Shown piece by piece: positions 1 to 6,586 of a stretch of DNA of 6,816 nucleotides (positions are counted from its first letter, which is position 1; every line of letters begins with the position of its first letter). This DNA comes from Actinomycetota bacterium. Lineage in GTDB: Bacteria; Actinomycetota; Actinomycetes; Mycobacteriales; Mycobacteriaceae. Under the pieces are notes generated by a model. That model saw nothing but the letters and a program-made list of their open reading frames with translations, ran no database searches and had not been told where the DNA came from. A program made the position numbers and the translations under genes. Location of the stretch: the NCBI GenBank assembly GCA_005787665.1, contig SYAB01000321.1, positions 1-6,816 on the forward strand, written 5' to 3'.

Positions 1-1024
<1,024 letters not shown>

Positions 1025-1074
1025 GGATCCGGGGCGCCCGGGGCAGAAATCGAGGGCCCGGATGAGTCCGGCAA

Positions 1075-1107
1075 GGGTATTTACAGTATGCGATACCCGC
1101 GGTACCG
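1075..1107. promoter_or_regulatory. Nested inverted repeats over the promoter, possible operator
   Basis: Four overlapping symmetric elements lie over the -35/-10 region: GGGTAT (1075-1080) with ATACCC (1093-1098), 12-base spacer; GTAT-GCG-ATAC (1086-1096); TACC-CGC-GGTA (1094-1104); and the perfect palindrome CGGTACCG (1100-1107), which overlaps the -10 box. Repressor binding here would block RNA polymerase at the promoter of the diiron gene. No regulator is identified, and short palindromes are common in GC-rich DNA. Confidence 0.35.
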
Positions 1108-1108
1108 T
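1080..1108 (+). promoter_or_regulatory. Predicted promoter of the diiron oxygenase-fprB pair
   Basis: A -35 hexamer TTTACA (1080-1085, one mismatch to TTGACA) lies exactly 17 bases from a -10 hexamer TACCGT (1103-1108, TANNNT type). The predicted start near 1114-1116 leaves a leader of about 40 bases before the ATG at 1155, with a GGAGG Shine-Dalgarno in it. This is the best complete promoter in the window. A separate TTGACA at 1111-1116 lacks a well placed -10 and would put the start inside the ribosome binding site. Confidence 0.6.
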
Positions 1109-1143
1109 TTTTGACATCAGGCACCACTTTGTAAACCGTCCCC

Positions 1144-1148
1144 GGAGG
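1144..1148 (+). promoter_or_regulatory. Ribosome binding site that sets the diiron oxygenase start
   Basis: GGAGG ends 6 bases before the ATG at 1155. It supports that start over the in-frame ATG at 1062, which lies upstream of the predicted promoter and has no Shine-Dalgarno. The resulting N-terminus, MAKTRVVRRWRRNMEV, also matches the M. tuberculosis homologue as I remember it. Confidence 0.85.
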
Positions 1149-1154
1149 TGGTTC

Positions 1155-2171
1155 ATGGCCAAGACCCGCGTGGTGAGGCGCTGGCGCCGCAATATGGAGG
1201 TCGGCGACGACATGGCCTACGTCGACCTGCTGACCACGCTGTCCGAAGGGTCGGTGCGGCGCAGCTTCAATCCCTACACCGATATCGACTGGGACTCCCC
1301 GGAGTTCGTCGTGACCGCCGACGACGAGCGCTGGATTCTCCCCGAGACCGATGTCTTCGGGAGGCATCCCTGGTACCGGGCCCAGCCGGTGTCGACCCGG
1401 ATCGCGATCGGGCAGTGGCGACAGGCCAACGTCGCCAAGGTCGGCCTGCAGTTCGAGTCGATTCTCATTCGCGGGCTGATGAACTACTCGTTCTGGGTGC
1501 CCAACGGGTCCCCGGAATACCGCTACTGCACCCACGAGGCGATCGAGGAGGGCAATCACACCCTGATGTTCCAGGAGATGGTCAACCGCATCGGCGTCGA
1601 CGTGCCGGGTATGCCGCGCCTGCTGCGGTGGCTGTCACCGCTGATCCCACTGGTCGCCGGACCCTTGCCCATCCCGTTCTTCTTCGGGGTGCTCGCCGGC
1701 GAGGAACCGATTGACCACACCCAGAAGGACGTGCTCCGTGAGGGCCGGGATCTCCACCCGATCATGGAGAAGGTGATGGCCATCCATGTGGCCGAGGAGG
1801 CCCGGCACATCTCCTTCGCCCACGAGTACCTGCGTAAGCGACTGCCGCATCTGAGCCGGACCCAACGGCTGCTGCTGTCGGTGAACGTGCCGCTGATCAT
1901 GCGTGTCCTGTGTCAGGCCATCCTGGTGCCGCCGCGTAGTTTCTTCCGCGAGTACGGCATCCCCCTTGAGGTCCGCAAGGACTTGTTCTTCCGGTCCCCC
2001 GAGTCCCGAAAGTGGTTGCAGGACATGTTCGGTGATGTGCGGATGCTCTGCTACGACACCGGGCTGATGAACCCGCTGGCACGGCTGGTGTGGCGGCTGT
2101 GCAAGATCAGCGGGCCCCCCAGCCGGTTCCGCAGCGAGCCGCAACGGCGCCATCTGCGCAGCGCGGCCTGA
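1155..2171 (+). CDS. AurF-like diiron oxygenase, Rv0885 homologue, substrate unknown
   Basis: 338 aa, close in sequence and length to M. tuberculosis Rv0885 as recalled, a ferritin-like protein related to the p-aminobenzoate N-oxygenase AurF. Candidate diiron ligands are E101 (FESILIRGL), E132 and H135 (EEGNH), E184 (AGEEPID), and H211, E215 and H218 (HVAEEARH). The H-x3-E-x2-H and E-x2-H spacings match AurF, so the metal site looks complete. AurF family enzymes use O2 and two-electron reduction to oxidise amines or other substrates, so a reductase is needed. fprB begins 21 bases downstream on the same strand and is the obvious candidate. A hydrophobic stretch around 160-180 (SPLIPLVAGPLPIPFFFGVL) probably packs as a buried helix; there is no signal peptide. 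The fold is well supported. N-oxygenation specifically is only an inference from family, and the substrate cannot be read from sequence. Confidence 0.9.
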   Translation: MAKTRVVRRWRRNMEVGDDMAYVDLLTTLSEGSVRRSFNPYTDIDWDSPEFVVTADDERWILPETDVFGRHPWYRAQPVSTRIAIGQWRQANVAKVGLQFESILIRGLMNYSFWVPNGSPEYRYCTHEAIEEGNHTLMFQEMVNRIGVDVPGMPRLLRWLSPLIPLVAGPLPIPFFFGVLAGEEPIDHTQKDVLREGRDLHPIMEKVMAIHVAEEARHISFAHEYLRKRLPHLSRTQRLLLSVNVPLIMRVLCQAILVPPRSFFREYGIPLEVRKDLFFRSPESRKWLQDMFGDVRMLCYDTGLMNPLARLVWRLCKISGPPSRFRSEPQRRHLRSAA

Positions 2172-2192
2172 CCGCGCGGGCGGCCGAAGCCG

Positions 2193-3905
2193 ATGCCCCA
2201 CGTCATCACACAGTCGTGCTGCAGCGACGGGTCGTGCGTCTACTCCTGCCCCGTCAACTGCATCCACCCGAGCCCTGACGAGCCGGGCTTCGCGACGGCG
2301 GAGATGCTCTACATCGACCCGGACGCGTGCGTGGACTGCGGCGCGTGCGTGAGCGCGTGCCCGGTCGGCGCGATCCGGCCCGACAGCCGGCTGGGCGCCG
2401 GGGAACTGCCCTTCGTCGCGGTCAACGCCGGTCACTATCCCCCCCGGCCCGCCGGGGTGAAGCTGCCGCCGACCTCGAAACTGGCGCCGGTGCTCCCAGC
2501 GCCGCGGGTGCGCGGCCGCGACCTGACGGTGGCGATCGTCGGATCCGGACCGGCCGGGATGTATGCCGCCGACGAGTTGCTGACCCAGTCCGGTGTGCGG
2601 GTCAACGTCTTCGACAGGCTGCCGACGCCTTATGGTCTGGCGCGCGCGGGTGTCGCTCCGGACCACCAGAACACCAAGGCGATCACCCGGTTGTTCGATC
2701 GGATGTCCGAGGCCGGCGGGTTCACCTATTTCCTCAATGTCGATGTGGGAAAGGATGTTTCACACGACGATCTCATGGCTCACCACCACGCGGTGCTCTA
2801 CGCGGTGGGTACCCCGGGGGATCGTCGACTGGAGGTCGAGGGGATGGGGCTGCCGGGTACCGGCAGCGCCACCGATGTGGTGGCCTGGATCAACGGACAC
2901 CCGAGCTTCGCCACCCGGCCGATCGACCTGAGCCATGAGAGGGCGGTGGTCATCGGCAACGGCAACGTCGCCCTCGACGTCGCCCGAATCCTGACCACCG
3001 ACCCGGACAGCCTCGCCCGAACCGATATCTCGGATATCGCCCTGCGGGCACTGCGGCATTCGTCGGTGCGTGAGGTGGTGGTCGCGGCCCGGCGCGATCC
3101 GGCCGACTCCGCCTTCACCCTCCCCGAACTGATTGGTCTGACTGAGGCCACTGTGGCCACTATGTCCAACGTGGCCAACGTGGCCAACGAGGCCACCGAG
3201 GTCGTCCTCGACGCCGAGGATCATCGCCTGGTGCGCCGGGATCTGGCCGACGCTCAGGATCCGGGCACCCGCGCGAAACTTGAGATCCTCGCCGCGCTTC
3301 CGGAGGCCTCCGGTCGCTCCGGGCGACGGCGCATCCGGCTGGCCTACCGGCTCACGCCGCGGCGCATCCTGGGCGGTGACCGGGTGGCCGGCGTGGAGTT
3401 CCTCCGGACCGGATCCACCGAGATCCTCGGTTACGAGGCCGGGCTGGTGCTGACCTCGATCGGGTATCGCGGGGCCCGCATCCCCGGACTGCCCTTCGAC
3501 GAGGCTGCCGCGGTGGTGCCCAACCGCGAGGGACGCGTCGTCGAACCCGGCGACGGGCGGCCGGTGCCGGGCGTCTACGTCGCGGGCTGGATCAAACGCG
3601 GACCCACCGGGTTCATCGGCACCAACAAGTCCTGCGCGATGCAGACCGTCGCCGCGCTGGTCGAGGATTTCAACGCCGGTCTGCTGGCGCCGCCGGTCGC
3701 CCGACCGGCCGCGTTGGCGAAGCTCATCCGTTCCCGGCAGCCCGATATGGTCGACCTCGCCGGGTGGCGGGCGATCGACGCCGCCGAGATCGCCCGGGGC
3801 GCGGCTGCCGGGCGGCCCCGGGTGAAGTTCACCGCGGTGCCGGACATGCTCGCCGCCGCCCGCCCGCCGAGCAGACACATCCTCGCGCTGAAACGGCCCC
3901 GCTGA
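2193..3905 (+). CDS. fprB: Ferredoxin-NADP(+) reductase FprB with N-terminal ferredoxin domain
   Basis: 570 aa (M. tuberculosis FprB is about 575). Residues 1-60 are a bacterial ferredoxin domain with C9, C10, C15, C19, C23 and the C46-x2-C49-x2-C52-x3-C56-P motif, giving one [4Fe-4S] and probably one [3Fe-4S] cluster. Residues 110 to about 500 are an adrenodoxin-reductase-type flavoprotein: FAD motif VGSGPAGMYAAD (116-127), TPYGLARAGVAPDHQNTK (145-162), NADP-binding VVIGNGNVALDVAR (252-265) and the C-terminal FAD motif GWIKRGPTGFIGTNKS (465-480). It moves electrons between NADPH, FAD and Fe-S clusters in the cytoplasm. The start follows the diiron gene by 21 bases with no strong Shine-Dalgarno, suggesting co-transcription. 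Residues 317-337 form a T/N-x-A triplet repeat not present in the M. tuberculosis protein as I recall it. The natural partner is not proven; the adjacent diiron oxygenase is likely. Confidence 0.95.
   Translation: MPHVITQSCCSDGSCVYSCPVNCIHPSPDEPGFATAEMLYIDPDACVDCGACVSACPVGAIRPDSRLGAGELPFVAVNAGHYPPRPAGVKLPPTSKLAPVLPAPRVRGRDLTVAIVGSGPAGMYAADELLTQSGVRVNVFDRLPTPYGLARAGVAPDHQNTKAITRLFDRMSEAGGFTYFLNVDVGKDVSHDDLMAHHHAVLYAVGTPGDRRLEVEGMGLPGTGSATDVVAWINGHPSFATRPIDLSHERAVVIGNGNVALDVARILTTDPDSLARTDISDIALRALRHSSVREVVVAARRDPADSAFTLPELIGLTEATVATMSNVANVANEATEVVLDAEDHRLVRRDLADAQDPGTRAKLEILAALPEASGRSGRRRIRLAYRLTPRRILGGDRVAGVEFLRTGSTEILGYEAGLVLTSIGYRGARIPGLPFDEAAAVVPNREGRVVEPGDGRPVPGVYVAGWIKRGPTGFIGTNKSCAMQTVAALVEDFNAGLLAPPVARPAALAKLIRSRQPDMVDLAGWRAIDAAEIARGAAAGRPRVKFTAVPDMLAAARPPSRHILALKRPR
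3141..3203 (+). repeat. Seven in-frame imperfect 9-base units inside fprB
   Basis: The units are ACTGAGGCC, ACTGTGGCC, ACTATGTCC, AACGTGGCC, AACGTGGCC, AACGAGGCC and ACCGAGGTC, laid end to end. They encode the residue triplets TEA, TVA, TMS, NVA, NVA, NEA, TEV (317-337). Two adjacent units (3168-3185) are identical, as expected from recent slippage. The array keeps the frame and lies between LPELIGL (310-316) and VLDAEDH (338-344), in the linker after the NADP-binding core, where the recalled M. tuberculosis protein is about 14 residues shorter. Confidence 0.8.
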
Positions 3906-3943
3906 CGCGATGACGCGTCTCCCTCGCGGGGCCGGGTGCGAGG
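3904..3943. terminator. Two stacked hairpins between convergent fprB and citA
   Basis: Hairpin 1 is GACGCG (3904-3909), loop ATGA, CGCGTC (3914-3919), and it overlaps the fprB stop codon. Hairpin 2 is CCTCGC (3922-3927), 10-base loop, GCGAGG (3938-3943), ending three bases before the citA stop. Both are GC-rich 6-bp stems without a U-tract. They fill almost the whole gap between two convergent genes, so a bidirectional terminator is plausible. Termination strength cannot be judged from sequence. Confidence 0.45.
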
Positions 3944-3946
3944 CAC

Positions 3947-5065
3947 TCAGGTGTGGTTGATCTCGTCCCAGCCCGCCACCGACTCCGGGGAGCGGGGTGC
4001 CGGGCCGACGTAGAACGCGGCGGGCCGGACCAGTTTGCCCAGCCGCTTCTGCTCGAGGATGTGGGCGCACCACCCGGCGGTACGCCCGCAGGTGAACATC
4101 GCCGGCATCATCGCCGGCGGGACCTCGGCGAAGTCCAGAATCACCGCGGCCCAGAACTCGACGTTGGTCTCGATGGCCCGATCGGGACGGCGTTCGCGGA
4201 GTTCGGCCAGCGCGGACTGTTCCAGCGCCGCGGCGACCTCGTAGCGCGGGGCGTCCAGCCTGCGGGCGGTGGCGCGCAGCACCCGGGCGCGGGGATCCTC
4301 GGCCCGGTATACCCGGTGGCCGAAGCCCATCAACTTCTCCCCGCGGTCGAGGATGCCGCGCACCACCGCGCCGGCGTCGCCGGTGCCCTCCACGGCTTCG
4401 ATCATCGGGATCACCCGGGCCGGTGCGCCGCCGTGCAGGGGGCCGCTCATCGCCCCGACCGCACCCGAGAGCGCCGCGGCGACGTCCGCGCCGGTCGAGG
4501 CGATCACCCGCGCGGTGAAAGTCGACGCGTTCATACCGTGTTCGGCTGCCGACACCCAGTAGGCGTCGATGGCCTCCACGTATCGCGGGTCGGGTTCGCC
4601 GTGCCAGCGCGTCATGAATCGTTCGGTGATGGTCGTGCAGTCGTCGATCACGCGTTGCGGCACGGCGGGCCGGTGGATGCCGCGCGCGGACTGTGCGACG
4701 TAGGACAGCGCCATCACCGACGCGCGGGCCAACTCCTCGCGGGCGGTCTCGTCGTCGATGTCCAGAAGTGGCGGGTACCCCCAGATCGGCGCCAGCATCG
4801 CCAGGCCCGCCTGCACGTCCACCCGGACGTCGCCGGTGTGGATCGGCAGCGGAAAGGGCTCGGCAGGGCGCAGGCCATCGCCGAACCGCCCGTCGACCAG
4901 CAGGGCCCAGACATCCCCGAAGGTCACGCCGCGCCCCACCAGGTCCTCGATGTTGACACCGCGGTAGCGCAACGCCCCGCCGTCGCGATCCGGTTCGGCG
5001 ATCTCGGTGGTGAAGGCCACCACACCCTCGAGGCCTGAGACGAAGTCGTCCGGGAGTGCGGTCAT
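3947..5065 (-). CDS. citA: Citrate synthase 2 (CitA)
   Basis: 372 aa; condenses acetyl-CoA with oxaloacetate to give citrate (TCA cycle entry, cytoplasm). It is nearly colinear with M. tuberculosis CitA (Rv0889c, about 373 aa) as recalled. Visible motifs: [14 protein letters not shown] (29-42); EHGMNASTF with H176, a likely oxaloacetate-binding histidine; GPLHGGAP with H211; and [17 protein letters not shown] with H250. The usual catalytic Asp (NVDFY in most citrate synthases) is E303 in NVEFW, which I also recall in M. tuberculosis CitA, so it is probably a lineage trait and not damage. The ATG at 5065-5063 gives the normal N-terminus [16 protein letters not shown]. The frame stays open further upstream, but only as antisense of pdxH. 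No Shine-Dalgarno is visible, and a possible -10 box 7 bases upstream suggests a leaderless message. The true main citrate synthase is probably gltA2 at the right edge. Confidence 0.95.
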   Translation of the reverse strand: MTALPDDFVSGLEGVVAFTTEIAEPDRDGGALRYRGVNIEDLVGRGVTFGDVWALLVDGRFGDGLRPAEPFPLPIHTGDVRVDVQAGLAMLAPIWGYPPLLDIDDETAREELARASVMALSYVAQSARGIHRPAVPQRVIDDCTTITERFMTRWHGEPDPRYVEAIDAYWVSAAEHGMNASTFTARVIASTGADVAAALSGAVGAMSGPLHGGAPARVIPMIEAVEGTGDAGAVVRGILDRGEKLMGFGHRVYRAEDPRARVLRATARRLDAPRYEVAAALEQSALAELRERRPDRAIETNVEFWAAVILDFAEVPPAMMPAMFTCGRTAGWCAHILEQKRLGKLVRPAAFYVGPAPRSPESVAGWDEINHT

Positions 5066-5072
5066 GCGGCGG

Positions 5073-5078
5073 ATTCTG
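5073..5078 (-). promoter_or_regulatory. Possible -10 box for leaderless citA
   Basis: On the minus strand CAGAAT keeps the two most conserved bases of TANNNT (A at 2, T at 6) and lies 7 bases from the citA ATG. There is no Shine-Dalgarno. The evidence is weaker than for pdxH because the first T is missing and no -35 is seen. Confidence 0.3.
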
Positions 5079-5083
5079 CCAGG

Positions 5084-5089
5084 TACCGT
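5084..5089 (+). promoter_or_regulatory. Candidate -10 box for leaderless pdxH
   Basis: TACCGT (TANNNT type; same hexamer as the -10 of the diiron gene promoter) ends 6 bases before the pdxH GTG at 5096. There is no convincing Shine-Dalgarno, which fits a transcript starting at the GTG. Any -35 would fall at 5060-5066, overlapping the citA start codon. Confidence 0.5.
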
Positions 5090-5095
5090 GACGGG

Positions 5096-5767
5096 GTGGT
5101 TGACGCAGAGGGGCCCACACCGGCACACCGGCTCGCAGCGATGCGGGTCGAGTACGGGTCGGTGGAGAAGGACGGCAGCACCGACCTCGATGTGGACTGG
5201 CTTGATGACGGCTGGCTCCTGTTGCTGCACAAGTGGATCGAGGACGCCGAGGCCGCCGGGATTGTGGAGCCGAACGCGATGGTGCTGGCCACCGTCGAGA
5301 ACGGGCGACCGAACACCCGCACCGTGCTGTGCAAGAGCGTCGAGGCCGACGGCGTCACCTTCTACACCAACTACGACTCCGCCAAGGGCGCGGATCTGGC
5401 GCGGACGCCCTACGCCTCGGTGACGTTCCCCTGGTACGCGCTGGGACGGCAGGTGCACGTGCGCGGGCCGGTCTCCAAGGTCAGCCCCGAGGAGACCGCG
5501 CAGTACTGGGCCCGCCGTCCGCGGGGCAGCCAACTCGGCGCCTGGGCATCCGAGCAGTCCCGGGCCATCGGCTCCCGGGCCGAGCTGACCGCCAGCCTGA
5601 CCGCGGTCACCGATCGGTTCGCCGGCCACGACGAGGGTCCGGTGCCGCCGCACTGGGGCGGGTACCGGATCGGCCCCGAGGTGATCGAGTTCTGGCAGGG
5701 CCGAGAAAACCGGATCCACAACCGGATTCGGGTGACGGGCGACCGGATCGAGCGTCTGCAACCCTGA
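5096..5767 (+). CDS. pdxH: Pyridoxamine/pyridoxine 5'-phosphate oxidase
   Basis: 223 aa FMN enzyme that oxidises pyridoxine or pyridoxamine 5'-phosphate to PLP with O2, the salvage step of vitamin B6 metabolism. It has the full split-barrel family pattern: [10 protein letters not shown] (58-67), TRTVLCK (74-80), [10 protein letters not shown] (89-98), [14 protein letters not shown] (111-124), [16 protein letters not shown] (141-156), and C-terminal [15 protein letters not shown] (198-212), where R206-x-H208-x-R210 is the PLP-binding signature. It is very similar to M. tuberculosis Rv2607 as recalled. The GTG start is chosen for its leaderless promoter; the next in-frame ATG (5141) would drop 15 residues. 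The citA start is 30 bases away in the opposite direction. In M. tuberculosis pdxH is not next to citA, so this layout suggests another mycobacterial lineage. Confidence 0.95.
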   Translation: MVDAEGPTPAHRLAAMRVEYGSVEKDGSTDLDVDWLDDGWLLLLHKWIEDAEAAGIVEPNAMVLATVENGRPNTRTVLCKSVEADGVTFYTNYDSAKGADLARTPYASVTFPWYALGRQVHVRGPVSKVSPEETAQYWARRPRGSQLGAWASEQSRAIGSRAELTASLTAVTDRFAGHDEGPVPPHWGGYRIGPEVIEFWQGRENRIHNRIRVTGDRIERLQP

Positions 5768-5817
5768 CTGCCGTCATCCTCTGGCTGCTTCACTGCCCCG
5801 GATCGGGTGTCCCGGCC

Positions 5818-5823
5818 TACCAT
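5818..5823 (+). promoter_or_regulatory. Candidate -10 box for leaderless TetR gene
   Basis: TACCAT (TANNNT type) ends 6 bases before the GTG at 5830, and no Shine-Dalgarno is present. It supports GTG 5830 as both transcript and translation start, and a transcription unit separate from pdxH, which ends 62 bases upstream. No clear -35 is seen. Confidence 0.5.
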
Positions 5824-5829
5824 TGAGCG

Positions 5830-6501
5830 GTGCCTCAACGCACCGGGGACGCGGCCGTAGGCCTGCGGGAGAGAAAAAAGCAACGCACCCGCGCAACGCT
5901 GGTCGATGTTGCCGCGCGGCTGTGCGCCCAGCAGGGCTACGAGCGGACCACCGTCGACCAGATCGCCGCCGCTGCGGACGTCTCGCCCCGGACCTTCAGC
6001 CGGTACTTCCCCAACAAGGAAGCCGTCATCGGCGCCCTGATGGAGGAGACGTCCGAGTATGTCGCGGCGGCACTGATCCGCCAGCCTCACGACATCACCG
6101 AGCACGAGGCACTGGTCCGGGCCCACGTCGAGGTGTTCGGTGCCGCCGATCGGGGCGATCCGGGCGCGATGTCCTTCGACCGCATCAGCGGGTTCCTCAG
6201 CATCGTCAACAGCACGCCCATGCTGAGCCTGGCGTCGTTCACCTTCCGCCCGGACGGTTCCACCCATGCGGTCGTCGCCGCGATCGCCGAGCGGATGGGG
6301 CTGCGGGTGACCCACCCGGCGGTCCGCATCGTGTTCGACACCTGGGCCGTCCTGATGGCGACCGCACTGGGGACTCCGGGCAGCAATGCCGGCGATCCCG
6401 GCACCGTCAGCGATCGCATCGAATCCAGCTACGCGATTTTCACCCGGCTCTGCAAACCGTGGGCGCCGTCGGACCCGACCCCGTCGGGCGAGCCCGGGTG
6501 A
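5830..6501 (+). CDS. TetR-family transcriptional regulator
   Basis: 223 aa. The N-terminal helix-turn-helix domain spans about residues 14-66: RKKQRTRATLVDVAARLCAQ, then TTVDQIAAAADVSPRTFSRYFPNKEAVI, with recognition helix around VSPRTFSRYF (51-60) and the family signature F-x-NKEA. Residues 75 to about 210 are an all-helical ligand-binding and dimerisation domain with no recognisable ligand signature. The last ~13 residues are Pro/Ser-rich and probably disordered. The GTG start is supported by TACCAT 6 bases upstream. The gene lies between pdxH and gltA2 on the same strand, with its own promoter. TetR proteins often control themselves or adjacent genes, so gltA2, pdxH or the gene itself are possible targets; nothing here decides. 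The family is certain, the function is not recognised. Confidence 0.9.
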   Translation: MPQRTGDAAVGLRERKKQRTRATLVDVAARLCAQQGYERTTVDQIAAAADVSPRTFSRYFPNKEAVIGALMEETSEYVAAALIRQPHDITEHEALVRAHVEVFGAADRGDPGAMSFDRISGFLSIVNSTPMLSLASFTFRPDGSTHAVVAAIAERMGLRVTHPAVRIVFDTWAVLMATALGTPGSNAGDPGTVSDRIESSYAIFTRLCKPWAPSDPTPSGEPG

Positions 6502-6586
6502 TAGCGACTACGTTCACTGCGATCGCACAGTAGCGTGACCTATCGACGACGCTGACTGCCGTCGCTAGGCGCAAGAAAGGGTTGAA
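6502..6586 (+). promoter_or_regulatory. gltA2 upstream region with possible promoter and inverted repeats
   Basis: A TANNNT-type box TAGCGT (6531-6536) would give a leader of about 44 bases; no good -35 is seen. The perfect palindrome GCGATCGC (6519-6526) sits just upstream of it. In the presumed leader, CGACG (6547-6551) pairs with CGTCG (6560-6564) across 8 bases. CTGACTGCCGTC (6552-6563) and TTCACTGC (6513-6520) both also occur in the gap before the TetR gene (5764-5775 and 5789-5796). These could be shared regulator sites, but the support is only word matching. Confidence 0.35.
6574..6580 (+). promoter_or_regulatory. Ribosome binding site of gltA2
   Basis: AGAAAGG ends 6 bases before the GTG at 6587. 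It is a purine-rich Shine-Dalgarno at good spacing and fixes the start. This contrasts with the apparently leaderless genes nearby and suits a highly translated housekeeping gene. Confidence 0.8.

Noticed and set aside
1061..1070. GATGAGTCCG, resembling the hammerhead ribozyme core
   Set aside because: The preceding base pattern differs from CTGATGA and no GAAA core or closing stem follows. Chance match.
1075..1098. GGGTAT as a SigF-type -10 element in both directions
   Set aside because: No GTTT or GGWWT-type -35 lies 15-17 bases upstream on either strand.
1111..1137. Perfect TTGACA as the -35 of a second promoter
   Set aside because: The nearest AT-rich box (TAAACC, 15-base spacing) lacks the conserved final T and would start transcription at the Shine-Dalgarno.
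1062..1154. Upstream ATG for the diiron oxygenase, adding 31 residues
   Set aside because: It lies upstream of the predicted promoter and lacks a Shine-Dalgarno; the ATG at 1155 has GGAGG 6 bases before it and the family N-terminus.
2760..5126. 788-codon minus-strand open frame across citA and the antisense of fprB
   Set aside because: It is out of frame with CitA and composed of Arg/Gly/Pro-rich sequence. The real genes fprB and citA explain the region.
5066..5761. N-terminal extension of CitA, since its frame stays open to 5761
   Set aside because: The extension is antisense to pdxH, which has a full PNPOx motif set. CitA starting at 5065 has the normal family N-terminus and length.
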